Source of the DNA: Mycetocola_A sp015752285 | GTDB taxonomy: Bacteria; Actinomycetota; Actinomycetes; Actinomycetales; Microbacteriaceae | Direction of reading: 5' to 3' | NCBI RefSeq assembly: GCF_015752285.1 | Contig: NZ_JADOUY010000002.1 | Coordinates: forward strand, 186,001-250,000 | Length of the DNA: 64,000 bases | Shown: in pieces, positions 23,363-32,231 of the stretch | Layout of the letters: the number at the start of each line of letters is the position of its first letter | How positions within the stretch are numbered: the first letter of the stretch is position 1 | The notes under the pieces: generated by a model | Database searches by the model: none | What the model saw: only the letters and a program-made list of their open reading frames with translations | Told to the model about the DNA's origin: nothing | Made by a program: the position numbers and the translations under genes

Positions 23363-24271
23363 TTGCTGAAGGGTCGACTGCTTGTTGTCGCATTCGAGGG
23401 CTGGAACGATGCCGGGGAGGCGGCCACCGGCGCCGTCCGTGTGCTTCAGGAACAACTCGATGTGGCTCCCCTGCTCGAACTCGACCCCGAGCTGTACTAC
23501 GACTATCAGTTCAACCGGCCGGTGATCGGGCTCGATGATGAGTCCAGGCGCCGGCTGACCTGGCCGACGGCGACGCTCTACGGACCGTCGACACCGTCCG
23601 CTCCTGTCGAACCGCTCGCCGACGATGCCGAGCTCAGCGTCTCCGGCGATAACGGCGGCAACGTCTACCTCCTGCTCGGTGTTGAGCCGTCACGCAGCTG
23701 GAAGGCGTTCACGGCTGAGGTCATCGACGCGGCGCTGACCGCAGACATCTCCGCCGTCGTCTTTCTCGGCGCCATGCTCGCGGACGTCCCGCACACACGC
23801 CCGATCTCGATCTTCACCTCCAGCGAGAATGACGAGGTCAGGGCCGAGCTGCAGATCGAGCGCAGCATCTACGAGGGTCCGGTGGGAATCCTCACGGTCC
23901 TCGCCGAAGCCGCGGAGGACGCGGGCATTCCCACTCTTGCCATCTGGGCATCCGTTCCGCATTACGTGCACAACGCTCCCTCTCCGAAAGCCGTGCTGGC
24001 CCTGATCGACAAGCTCGAAGAGATCGTCGACGTCGTCATCCCGCGCGGTGACCTGGTCGAGGATGCCGGCGAATGGGAGCAGGGAATCGACGCGCTGGCA
24101 GGCGAAGACGACGACATGGCGGCGTACATCCAACAGTTGGAGCAGGCGAGAGACACTGTCGAGTCTCCTGAAGCCAGCGGTGAGGCGATCGCCAAGGAGT
24201 TCGAGCGCTACCTTAGACGGTCGACTGACGGTAAAGGCGACGGCAGGAACGAACCGCCCGGACCGCGCTGA
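23363..24271 (+). CDS. PAC2-family (proteasome assembly chaperone-like) protein
   Basis: Actinobacterial members resemble the archaeal/eukaryotic proteasome assembly chaperone PAC2, but their bacterial function is unknown. The 302-residue product begins with LLVVAFEGWNDAGEAATGAV, the conserved start of this family, and continues through FLGAMLADVPHTRPI and LAIWASVPHYV, with an acidic helical C-terminus. I place the start at a TTG (23363) preceded by ggggag; an in-frame ATG at 23282 would add 27 residues but lies almost at the divergent HAD start. It persists although no proteasome genes occur around it. Confidence 0.85.
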   Translation: MLKGRLLVVAFEGWNDAGEAATGAVRVLQEQLDVAPLLELDPELYYDYQFNRPVIGLDDESRRRLTWPTATLYGPSTPSAPVEPLADDAELSVSGDNGGNVYLLLGVEPSRSWKAFTAEVIDAALTADISAVVFLGAMLADVPHTRPISIFTSSENDEVRAELQIERSIYEGPVGILTVLAEAAEDAGIPTLAIWASVPHYVHNAPSPKAVLALIDKLEEIVDVVIPRGDLVEDAGEWEQGIDALAGEDDDMAAYIQQLEQARDTVESPEASGEAIAKEFERYLRRSTDGKGDGRNEPPGPR

Positions 24272-24287
24272 TCAGCTCTTCCGGGCA

Positions 24288-24313
24288 GCGGTCCTGGCCA
24301 GCGGTCCTGGCCA
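24288..24313. repeat. Perfect tandem duplication of 13 bp
   Basis: GCGGTCCTGGCCA occurs twice in direct succession between the converging PAC2 and mshC genes. It looks like a recent slippage event, outside both coding regions. Confidence 0.7.
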
Positions 24314-24315
24314 GC

Positions 24316-25563
24316 TCAGAGTTCGATGCCGAGGAGGGCGTGAACCGCGCGCCCGAGAAGTGCAGGGTCGTCGACCCCTGAGGCGACGGCCGCGTCGACG
24401 ACAGCGAGTGCGGCCGGTGTGTTGAGGTCGATCCGCAGCGCTTCACGCAGAGCGGCGACGGCGCCGTCTGCCGATCCGGAACCCGGTGCGGCGTTCGCTG
24501 ACAGTCGATCGGTCCAGAGCGCGAGACGGTCCTGTGCCGTTCCGAGCGCGGCATCCGTCCACTCCCAGTCCGAGCGGTAGTGGTGGGCGAGCAGGGTGAG
24601 CCTGATGGCCCGCGCATCGACTCCTGACGCGGTGAGCTTCGACACGAGGACGAGGTTACCGAGCGACTTCGACATCTTCTCGCCCTGGTAGGCGACCATT
24701 CCAGTGTGGCTGTACACCCGCGCGAGCGGATGCCCGCTCAGGGCCGCAGCGTGCCCCGCGCTCATCTCGTGGTGAGGGAAGATGAGGTCCGAACCGCCGC
24801 CCTGCACAGTGAAATCGCGCCCGAGTTCTTTCAGGGCGATGACAGAGCATTCGATGTGCCAGCCGGGGCGACCGGCGCCGACCACGGACTCCCACGACGG
24901 TTCGCCGTCGCGAGCCGCGCGCCAGAGCAGCGGATCGAGGGTACTGCGTTTGCCTTCCCGGTCGGGGTCTCCCCCGCGTTCCCGGAAGAAACGATCCATG
25001 GTGGCCGCGTCGAGGTGGCTGATGTCACCGAGCTCCCACGGGCTCATACCCGCGGCAGCGGCGTTGTCGAAGTAGATGTCAGATCCTGCCCTGCTGTCAG
25101 GTGTGGGGACCTCGTAGGCCGCTCCGGACGCGAGGAGCCGACGTACGGCTTCGGCGATCCCGTCGAGGACCTCGGTGACGGCGACGTAGTCTTCCGGCGG
25201 CAGGATGCTCAGTGCCTCCATGTCGCCGCGGAACAGCTCGACCTGGCTGGCGGCGAGCTCACGCCAGTCGACGCCAGTGGCAGCTGCGCGTTCGAGAAGC
25301 GGATCGTCGATGTCTGTGACGTTCTGAGCGAAATGCACGTCGAGGCCGGCATCCAGCCAGACCCTCTGCACCGTGTCGTAGGCGAGGTAGGTCGCCGCGT
25401 GTCCCATGTGGGTGGCGTCGTATGGGGTGATGCCGCACACGTAGATGCGCGCCGTATCGCCGGTGTGCGCTTCCACGAGCCCAGCCGTCGCCGTGTCATA
25501 GAGGCACGGTGCTGCCGAGAACCCGGGAAGCGTGGGAATCTCGGGTCTCTTCCATGCCTTCAC
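24316..25563 (-). CDS. mshC: Cysteine--1-D-myo-inosityl-GlcN ligase MshC (mycothiol synthesis)
   Basis: It joins cysteine to GlcN-inositol, the penultimate step of mycothiol synthesis. The 415-residue protein is a class I aminoacyl-tRNA-synthetase-like ligase: VCGITPYDATHMGHAATY contains the zinc cysteine and the HIGH-like motif, and GEKMSKSLGN is the KMSKS loop. The zinc-site residues WHIECS and FPHHE are present. It differs from CysRS by the short C-terminus and the mshC-type start (WKRPEIPTLPG). Start GTG at 25563. The organism therefore probably makes mycothiol. Confidence 0.94.
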   Translation of the reverse strand: MKAWKRPEIPTLPGFSAAPCLYDTATAGLVEAHTGDTARIYVCGITPYDATHMGHAATYLAYDTVQRVWLDAGLDVHFAQNVTDIDDPLLERAAATGVDWRELAASQVELFRGDMEALSILPPEDYVAVTEVLDGIAEAVRRLLASGAAYEVPTPDSRAGSDIYFDNAAAAGMSPWELGDISHLDAATMDRFFRERGGDPDREGKRSTLDPLLWRAARDGEPSWESVVGAGRPGWHIECSVIALKELGRDFTVQGGGSDLIFPHHEMSAGHAAALSGHPLARVYSHTGMVAYQGEKMSKSLGNLVLVSKLTASGVDARAIRLTLLAHHYRSDWEWTDAALGTAQDRLALWTDRLSANAAPGSGSADGAVAALREALRIDLNTPAALAVVDAAVASGVDDPALLGRAVHALLGIEL

Positions 25564-25603
25564 CTTCCCAGCCTAAACCGGCGAGGACGGTGCAGATGAC
25601 CGC

Positions 25604-26458
25604 CTACGCTGCGAGGACTCCGCTGCCGAGGAGGACGAAGAGCACGAGGCCGAGCACGATCCGGTAGATCACGAACGGAAGGAAGCTGCGCTTCGAGATG
25701 TAGCTCATGAAGAACTTGATCACGACGAGAGCGACGGCGAATGCCACGACTGTGGCGACGACGGTCTCAAGCGGTCCGTAGACCTCAGGGGTGCAGTTGG
25801 TCGCCCCATCGGTGCAGGGGACGGCGATGGATTTGTAGACCTGGTAGAAACCGCTACCGAGCACGGCAGGAATGGCGAGCAGGAAAGCGTAGCGAGCGGC
25901 CGCTGCGCGTTCGTAGCCGAGGAACAGCCCCGCCGTGATCGTTCCGCCGGAGCGGGAGACCCCCGGGATGAGCGCGAGCGCCTGGGCGAATCCGAAGATG
26001 ATGCCGTCGCGGTAGCCGAGGTTCTCGAGCTTGAGGTTCTTGCGGCCGATCCAGTCGGCGAGCCCGAGCAGCAGGCCGAATCCGATCAGCATGGATGCGG
26101 TGAACCAGAGGGATCGGAAGGTCGTCTCGATCTGGTCCTGGAACAGCAGGCCGAGAACGACGATCGGGATCGACCCGAGAATGATCAGCCAGCCCATCCG
26201 GGCGTCAGGGTCGTTTCGAGGGATCGTGCCGCGAAGCGACCGGAACCACGCTCCGATGATCCTGACGATGTCGTTCCAGAACAGGATGATGACGGCGAGC
26301 TCGGTGCCGATCTGCGTGATCGCTGTGAATCGGGCACCCGGGTCCTCGCCCGTGCCGAGGAACTCGCCCACGATGCGGAGATGAGCGCTCGACGAGACGG
26401 GGAGGAATTCGGTGAGGCCCTGTACGAGGCCGAGGATGATCGCGTTGAGAAGGTCCAC
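25604..26458 (-). CDS. uppP: Undecaprenyl-diphosphatase UppP (BacA)
   Basis: It dephosphorylates undecaprenyl pyrophosphate so the lipid carrier can be reused for peptidoglycan; overproduction gives bacitracin resistance. The 284-residue membrane protein carries both signatures: QGLTEFLPVSSSAHL near the N-terminus and PGVSRSGGTITAGLFLG with the catalytic Ser/Arg. Several hydrophobic spans fit the eight-segment family. I chose the GTG at 26458, where the family begins (VDLLNAIILGLVQG). The gene order uppP-mshC parallels that of mycobacteria. Confidence 0.95.
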   Translation of the reverse strand: MDLLNAIILGLVQGLTEFLPVSSSAHLRIVGEFLGTGEDPGARFTAITQIGTELAVIILFWNDIVRIIGAWFRSLRGTIPRNDPDARMGWLIILGSIPIVVLGLLFQDQIETTFRSLWFTASMLIGFGLLLGLADWIGRKNLKLENLGYRDGIIFGFAQALALIPGVSRSGGTITAGLFLGYERAAAARYAFLLAIPAVLGSGFYQVYKSIAVPCTDGATNCTPEVYGPLETVVATVVAFAVALVVIKFFMSYISKRSFLPFVIYRIVLGLVLFVLLGSGVLAA

Positions 26459-26486
26459 GGGTGACGACGTTCCTGCCCTTGAAGAG

Positions 26487-27815
26487 TTAGTAGCTGCGGA
26501 GGAGGTCCGTGAGGACCTGCCTGCCAAAGACTAATGCGTCGAGGGGAACGCGTTCGTCAACACCGTGGAACATGGCGGGAAAGTCGAGGTCTTCCGGCAG
26601 GCGCAGGGGTGCGAACCCGTACCCGGTGATACCGAGAAGCGACAGTGCCTTGTTGTCGGTCCCGGCGGGCAGCAGGTACGGCAGCACCTCAGCGCCCGGG
26701 TCATGGTCGGCGAGGGTGCGGCAGATGGCGTCGATGAGCGGGCCAGAGAACTCGTTCTCCAGGCCGACGTCGCGGTGGAGCACCTCGATCTCGATGTCCG
26801 GGCCGATGAGTTCCTGCACTGAGGCCAGCACGGCATCCTCCTCGCCGGGGAGAGAACGGATGTCGACGAGAGCTTCTGCCCGATCGGGGACGACGTTGTG
26901 CTTGTATCCGGCAGTCAGGACGGTGGGATTCGTCGTCGTGCGAAGTGATGCCTGGATGAAACCGGATGCCGTGCCGGTCGCAAGGGCGAGCTCGTCCGGA
27001 CCAAGCGCCTGCGGTTCGACTCCGAGGATGCGGGCCACCTCGTCGAGGAGAGCAGTGGTCGTCGCCGTGAGCCTGATCGGCCAGTCCTGGCGGCCAACGG
27101 CAGCAACGGCCTCGGCGAGCCTGGTGACGGCGTTCTCGCGGACGACGCGGGAGCCGTGGGCGGCAGGCCCGGTCGCGATGAGTTTCACCCAGAGCAGGGC
27201 CTTCTCGCCGGTTTGGACGAGGTAGGCCCGTTTGCCGTCGATCGAGATCGAATATCCGCCCACTTCGCTGATCGCCTCGGTTGCTCCTGCGAAGAGTTCG
27301 GGGTGGTTCTCGACGAGGTAGTGCGATCCGTAGACGCCGCCGTTCTCCTCATCGGCGAAGAAGGCCAGGATGAGGTCGCGGGCGGGCTTTTCTCCCGCAA
27401 GCAGGATGTCGGCGACGGCCGTGAGGATCATCGCGTCCATGTTCTTCATGTCGACCGCACCGCGACCCCACAGCATCCCGTCTCGGATCTCGCCGCCGAA
27501 GGGGTCCACGCTCCAGTTGGCGGCGTCGGCGGGAACCACGTCGAGGTGCCCGTGCACGACGAGTGCGCCCCGACTGCTGTCGCGGCCGGCGACCCTGGCG
27601 ACGACACTCGTGCGACCCGGTTCAGAGTCGAAGAGCTGCGGCTCCAGCCCGAGCGTCCGGAGGTATTCGGCCACATATTCGGCGGCAGCGGTCTCACCGT
27701 TCGAGCGGCCCTCGCCGTAGTTCGTCGTGTCGATCCGGATGAGGTCGCGGGCGACGCGGACGGTCTCATCGAGGGTCGCGTCGGTATCGGTCGGGGTCGC
27801 GTCTGCTGAAAGCAT
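26487..27815 (-). CDS. M20-family metallopeptidase / dipeptidase-like amidohydrolase
   Basis: This is a 442-residue zinc amidohydrolase related to ArgE, DapE and carboxypeptidase G2. Visible active-site elements are VHGHLDVVPAD (metal His and Asp), GRGAVDMKN (bridging Asp), FADEENGG (catalytic Glu pair) and a late metal-ligand histidine in FHGVDERVP. The dimerisation (lid) domain is in the middle. The substrate cannot be assigned; dap or arg genes are not adjacent. The start ATG is at 27815. It lies just downstream of uppP's upstream edge on the same strand, with 28 bp between. Confidence 0.9.
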   Translation of the reverse strand: MLSADATPTDTDATLDETVRVARDLIRIDTTNYGEGRSNGETAAAEYVAEYLRTLGLEPQLFDSEPGRTSVVARVAGRDSSRGALVVHGHLDVVPADAANWSVDPFGGEIRDGMLWGRGAVDMKNMDAMILTAVADILLAGEKPARDLILAFFADEENGGVYGSHYLVENHPELFAGATEAISEVGGYSISIDGKRAYLVQTGEKALLWVKLIATGPAAHGSRVVRENAVTRLAEAVAAVGRQDWPIRLTATTTALLDEVARILGVEPQALGPDELALATGTASGFIQASLRTTTNPTVLTAGYKHNVVPDRAEALVDIRSLPGEEDAVLASVQELIGPDIEIEVLHRDVGLENEFSGPLIDAICRTLADHDPGAEVLPYLLPAGTDNKALSLLGITGYGFAPLRLPEDLDFPAMFHGVDERVPLDALVFGRQVLTDLLRSY

Positions 27816-27921
27816 GGGTCCAACGCTACCTCCCCGTGGTTTCGCAGCGGTGCAAAACGGGGTCCGAAAATCGTGCTAAAGTCTTACCTCGGCAGCAGAA
27901 ATACCGGCTGCTGGAACACAT

Positions 27922-28005
27922 GCGCGGGTGGCGGAAATGGCAGACGCGCTAGCTTGAGGTGCTAGTGCCCTTACGGGCGTGGGGGTTCAAGTCCCCCTTC
28001 GCGCA
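27922..28005 (+). tRNA. tRNA-Leu (anticodon GAG)
   Basis: An 84-nt cloverleaf with a 7-bp acceptor stem (GCGCGGG with TTCGCGC, including two G-U pairs), the anticodon stem CTAGC/GCTAG holding loop TTGAGGT (anticodon GAG), a long variable arm TGCCCTTACGGGCG typical of class II tRNA-Leu, and a GGGGG/CCCCC T-stem with TTCAAGT. No CCA is encoded. Confidence 0.97.
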
Positions 28006-28024
28006 CACTGTGTTGAGACAGTAG

Positions 28025-28054
28025 AAAAGCCGGACCAGGAATGGTCCGGCTTTT
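28025..28054. terminator. Strong bidirectional terminator after tRNA-Leu
   Basis: AAAAGCCGGACCA and TGGTCCGGCTTTT pair perfectly over 13 bp around GGAA, with A- and T-runs on the two sides. It ends the tRNA transcript and can also stop the convergent helicase transcript. Confidence 0.9.
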
Positions 28055-28103
28055 CGCTGTTAAACCCGTTCAACCGCCGGGCTCCCGTCCAATTCAGGCG
28101 TGG

Positions 28104-29945
28104 TCAGCGTTTTCCGCTCATCCGTTTCCGCAGCCATTCGATCCTCGACTGCAGCTGGGTCACACTCGCCTGCTGCACAGCCGGCCCCCCGCACATCCGG
28201 CGGAGCTCAGCGTGGACGAGACCGTGCGGCTCCCCCGTGGTCTTCGCGTACAGCCCGACGAGGCTGTTGAGCAGGCTGCGCTGTTCCTTGAGGGTTCGGT
28301 AGAGGGGTGGGGGCACGTCCGCTGAGGGGTCGGGGGCCGGCTGAGGTTTCGTCGACGACCGTTTCGCCTGCCTCGCCTGACGCTGGGTGAGAAGCTCGTG
28401 TACCTGGTCGGGTTCGAGCAGGCCAGGAAGTCCGATGAAATCGAGTTCCTCGTCGGTGCCAGGCTCGGCGTACTGACCGAACTCCGCACCGTCATAGACC
28501 ACACGGTCGAACGTCGCAGATGACGACATCGCTTCGTACGCGAACTCGGCCGTGAGCGAATCGGAAGCCGTCGAATCGCGATTGGCCTCGGCCATCATCG
28601 CGTCCTCGGGGTTCCACATGTCCCCCTCGGCATCCCCGTCCGTCCTGCGGTCGAGAGCGTGGTCCCGCTCGAGTTCGAGCTGTGCGGCCAGTGCCATCAG
28701 GTTCGGCACGTTCGGAAGGAAGACGGAGGCGGTCTCGCCGCGCCGGCGAGCACGCACGAAGCGGCCGATCGCCTGAGCGAAGAACAACGGTGTCGATGCA
28801 CTTGTCGCATACACACCGACGGCCAGCCGGGGGACGTCGACGCCCTCACTCACCATCCTGACGGCGACCATCCAGCGACTGTCGCTCGCCGAGAAGGCAT
28901 CGATCCTGTCGCTGGATTCCTTCTCGTCAGACAGGACGACGGTGGGGCTCTCCCCGGTGATGTCCTTGAGGATGGCGGCGTACGCGCGGGCAGCGGTCTG
29001 GTCGGTGGCGATGACGAGTCCACCGGCATCCGGGATGCCGTGACGCACCTCGCTGAGCCGTCGATCGGCCGCCTGCAGCACCTGCGGGATCCACTCGCCG
29101 TTCGGGTCGAGCGCCGTCCGCCAGGCCTGCGAGGTGATGTCCTTCGTGTTGCCCTCACCGAGCCGCGCCTCCATCTCGTCGCCGGCCTTCGTCTTCCAGC
29201 GCATGTGACCGGCATAGACCATGAACATGACGGGGCGAACGACGCCGTCGGCGAGGGCGCGACCGTAGCCGTAGGTGTAGTCGCTGAGCGAGGTCCTGAT
29301 GCCCTGCTTGTCTGGCAGGTACGACACGAACGGGATCGGTGCGGTGTCTGAGCGGAACGGCGTCCCTGTCAGCGACAGCCGGCGGGTCGCCGATTCAAAC
29401 GCTTCACGGATCGCATCTCCCCAGCTGAGCGCGTCACCGCCGTGGTGGACCTCGTCGAGGATCACGAGCGTCTTCGAGGACTCCGTGATGTCGCGGTGGA
29501 GGGCGGCCCTGACGGCGACCTGGGCATAGGTGACGACGACGCCGTGATAGTGGCGGCCATACCGTCCGGCCGCGTTCGTGAACGTCGGATCGAGGCGGAT
29601 GCCCGCACGGTGTGCGGCATCCGCCCACTGCTTCTTGAGGTGCTCGGTCGGCGCGACGACGGTGATGCGGTCGACGGTGCGGCGGGCCAGGAGCTCGGCG
29701 GCGAGCCTCAGTGCGAAAGTCGTCTTCCCTGCGCCAGGAGTAGCGGCTGCGAGAAAATCGCGGGGTTCGGTCGTGAAGTACGAGTCGATCGCTTCTTCCT
29801 GCCATGCCCGCAGTTTGGAGACGGTTCCCCACGCGGCTCGCTCCGGGAATGCGGGCGACAGGTGCTCGGCTGCAGAGGTTCCGATTCGGGGGCCGGATGC
29901 GGCATCCACGCTCGCCTGCTCCCCCGAAAAAATCTCTGTGCTCAC
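28104..29945 (-). CDS. DEAD/DEAH-box (superfamily 2) helicase
   Basis: This 613-residue helicase has motif I ATPGAGKTTFA, DEVHH (motif II), SLTGTPFRSD (motif III) and, in the second RecA domain, SEGVDVPRL and QAIGRFVRARR (motifs V and VI). The layout resembles the type III restriction Res / XPB-like group. No restriction or modification gene is next to it, so a stand-alone DNA repair or RNA role is more likely. Residues past about 520 are variable and charged. The GTG at 29945 is the likely start, since upstream codons have no conserved content. Confidence 0.9.
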   Translation of the reverse strand: MSTEIFSGEQASVDAASGPRIGTSAAEHLSPAFPERAAWGTVSKLRAWQEEAIDSYFTTEPRDFLAAATPGAGKTTFALRLAAELLARRTVDRITVVAPTEHLKKQWADAAHRAGIRLDPTFTNAAGRYGRHYHGVVVTYAQVAVRAALHRDITESSKTLVILDEVHHGGDALSWGDAIREAFESATRRLSLTGTPFRSDTAPIPFVSYLPDKQGIRTSLSDYTYGYGRALADGVVRPVMFMVYAGHMRWKTKAGDEMEARLGEGNTKDITSQAWRTALDPNGEWIPQVLQAADRRLSEVRHGIPDAGGLVIATDQTAARAYAAILKDITGESPTVVLSDEKESSDRIDAFSASDSRWMVAVRMVSEGVDVPRLAVGVYATSASTPLFFAQAIGRFVRARRRGETASVFLPNVPNLMALAAQLELERDHALDRRTDGDAEGDMWNPEDAMMAEANRDSTASDSLTAEFAYEAMSSSATFDRVVYDGAEFGQYAEPGTDEELDFIGLPGLLEPDQVHELLTQRQARQAKRSSTKPQPAPDPSADVPPPLYRTLKEQRSLLNSLVGLYAKTTGEPHGLVHAELRRMCGGPAVQQASVTQLQSRIEWLRKRMSGKR

Positions 29946-30042
29946 TTGACGGTAATCTACCCGAGGTACGGGAGAGAGGGAAAACGACGGGGTGCCTTGG
30001 CGTGGCGGGCGGGGGTAGGCTCGCTCGGATGGGAGGACATCA

Positions 30043-30882
30043 GTGAACGACATCCAGAATGCCGGCATCGACAGTTTCGGCGACGACGTGGTGCTGCAGG
30101 CGCGGCCCCACCCGTGGTCACGCTTCGTGGCGATCGGTGACTCGTTCACCGAGGGGATCGGCGATCCCGAGCCGAGCCTCCCTGACGGTCACCGGGGCTG
30201 GGCCGACCGGGTCGCTGAGGTGCTCGCGCAGGGTGTCGACGGCTTCGCCTACGCCAACCTCGCCGTGCGCGGTCGGCTCATCGCGCAGATCGTGAACGAA
30301 CAGGTGGATGCCGCGCTCGATCTGAAGCCGGACCTCATCTCCATCTCGGCCGGCGGCAACGACGTCATCAGGCCGGGAACGGACCCGGATGTGACGGCAG
30401 CGAGGATGGACGATGCCATCGCGCGTCTGAGGCGGGATCGGGCGACGATCGTGATGTTCACCGGGGTCGACGTCGGATTCTCCCCCGTCTTCCGTGGCAT
30501 CCGAGGCAAAGTAGCCATTTACAACGAGAATCTGCGCGCCATCGCGGCGAAGCATGACTGCATCGTCGCCGATCTCTGGTCACTTTCGGCGGTGCAGGAC
30601 TCCCGCATGTGGTCGCCTGACCGACTGCATCTCAACCCGCTCGGCCACCACACCGTCGCCAGGATGGTTCTCGACGCCCTCGCCGTTGACAACGACCTCG
30701 AGCCGCTCAAACCGGAGCCGGTGCCAGCGTCGACCTGGCGGCAGGCTCGCGCGTCGGACATCGTCTGGGCACGTGAATACCTGGTGCCGTGGGTGGTCAG
30801 GCGAATCCGCCACCAGTCCTCAGGCGACTTCATCACAGCCAAGCGGCCCCTCGCCGAGCGCTACACCCGCAGTGAACCGTGA
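30043..30882 (+). CDS. SGNH/GDSL-family hydrolase
   Basis: This 279-residue serine esterase/lipase-fold protein shows block I AIGDSFTEGIGD (nucleophile Ser), block II glycine in NLAVRG, block III SAGGNDVI, and block V DRLHLNPLGH with the catalytic Asp and His. It lacks a signal peptide, so it should be cytosolic; the substrate is unknown. The C-terminal 70 residues after the SGNH core are basic. It is divergent from the helicase, with about 97 bp of shared upstream DNA. The start is a GTG. Confidence 0.92.
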   Translation: MNDIQNAGIDSFGDDVVLQARPHPWSRFVAIGDSFTEGIGDPEPSLPDGHRGWADRVAEVLAQGVDGFAYANLAVRGRLIAQIVNEQVDAALDLKPDLISISAGGNDVIRPGTDPDVTAARMDDAIARLRRDRATIVMFTGVDVGFSPVFRGIRGKVAIYNENLRAIAAKHDCIVADLWSLSAVQDSRMWSPDRLHLNPLGHHTVARMVLDALAVDNDLEPLKPEPVPASTWRQARASDIVWAREYLVPWVVRRIRHQSSGDFITAKRPLAERYTRSEP

Positions 30883-30945
30883 GTACTGTGCGGCAAGACC
30901 GGTTCGGTACGTTCTGCTCGGTACGCTCACTCAGTTTCGAGCGAC

Positions 30946-32178
30946 TCAGCGGAACGGGTTCGCGAGCTTCCAGCCGGGATCCGCTCCCGCGAACTCGCCG
31001 TCGAGCACAAGGGGAATCACGATGGACTCGCCGTCATGCTCGAACGTGACGGAGCCCACCGCGCGTCCGTCCCCGCCGGACTCGATCGCGGATGCCGTCG
31101 GAGTCACGGTCACCGGCGCATCCTGCCAGACCAGGACGCTGGCCGGCTCGGCCGCGACGATGTCTGCCGTCGCTCCCCACTGAGCGGTGTACCTTCCGAA
31201 CCGGTCACCGGCGGCGGCGAGCTGCACCTCATGGAATCCGGCGGTGGCGCTAGCGAGGAGTGCGGTGACCGCCTCATTCAGCCGGAGGTGGTTCGGCGCA
31301 CCGAGGATCACGCCCACCAGGGTCACCGTCGTGTCGCCGATCGTGGCCTCGGCCGCGAAGAGCAGGCACGCTCCTGCCACGGTGGTGGTTCCGGTCTTCA
31401 ACCCGATCACCCCGTTGCTTCCGAGGAGCTTGTTGGTGTTCTTCACCTCACCGATGACGGGCAGAACCGCTGACTGCTCCTGAACGACCTCAGACAGAAC
31501 CGGGTGGGCGAGGACGAGCTTGCCGATCGCCACCAGGTCGGCGGGGGTGGAACGGCTGTCACTGTCGAGACCGCTGGAGTCCGCAAGCGACGTGCCAGCG
31601 AGATCGTGCGCGACGAGCCAGGCCGTCGCTCGGTCGAGGAATGCGGGAACCGAGCCGAAGGCCCAATTCGCCAGCGTGATGCTGTAATTGTTCGCGGACG
31701 GAAGCATCATCGCCTCGAGCAGTTGCCGCTGGGTGAACACCGACCCGGCGACGACGGGAGCCGCTGAGCCGCCCTCGGCGATCACTTCGGAGTAGATCCG
31801 GGCGTCGTCGTTGGTCAGAGTGAGTTCGGGCCCGCTCTCCCCGGCCTTGAGCGGCATCTCGTCGAGAACGACGAGTGCCGTCACCGTCTTGGTGATGCTC
31901 GCCATCGGGGTGGACTCCTGAGCGCCATGGCTGTCGAGGAGGCCGTCGGTGCCCACAACGCCGATCGCCCCTGAGCCGAAACCCGGCCAGGTGAGAGCCG
32001 TGGCCGGCTGGGTGAGGGGCTCCATGCTTTCCAGCTGGGCCGCTGCCGCGGGAACCGGGCGAAGGAGGGCGATCGAGGTGTAGCCGAGAACGAGGAGCAC
32101 GACGGTGATGAGGCCGAAAACCGTCACCCGCCTGCGTCGGTACATCCGCTGTCGATCGGAACGGCGGGAATCTGACAC
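30946..32178 (-). CDS. D-alanyl-D-alanine carboxypeptidase (PBP, S11 family)
   Basis: It is predicted to trim the terminal D-Ala from peptidoglycan stem peptides outside the membrane. The 410-residue protein has a basic N-terminus and one membrane anchor (about 18-40), then the three penicillin-binding motifs: SITK (Ser94-Lys97), SAN (161-163) and KTG (261-263). The C-terminal region after about 320 is low in conservation and probably an accessory beta domain. It is convergent with the GDSL gene. A gene for a TrmH-like methyltransferase ends 53 bp upstream on the same strand. Confidence 0.93.
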   Translation of the reverse strand: MSDSRRSDRQRMYRRRRVTVFGLITVVLLVLGYTSIALLRPVPAAAAQLESMEPLTQPATALTWPGFGSGAIGVVGTDGLLDSHGAQESTPMASITKTVTALVVLDEMPLKAGESGPELTLTNDDARIYSEVIAEGGSAAPVVAGSVFTQRQLLEAMMLPSANNYSITLANWAFGSVPAFLDRATAWLVAHDLAGTSLADSSGLDSDSRSTPADLVAIGKLVLAHPVLSEVVQEQSAVLPVIGEVKNTNKLLGSNGVIGLKTGTTTVAGACLLFAAEATIGDTTVTLVGVILGAPNHLRLNEAVTALLASATAGFHEVQLAAAGDRFGRYTAQWGATADIVAAEPASVLVWQDAPVTVTPTASAIESGGDGRAVGSVTFEHDGESIVIPLVLDGEFAGADPGWKLANPFR

Positions 32179-32231
32179 CGGATCATCCTAACCGGGACCA
32201 CCACCGCCACCGGCCGATCGCGACGGCGCGT

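Noticed and set aside
30883..30945. Direct repeat CGGTACG twice between the GDSL and carboxypeptidase genes, considered as a terminator.
   Set aside because: The copies are direct and do not form a stem; no T-run is present.
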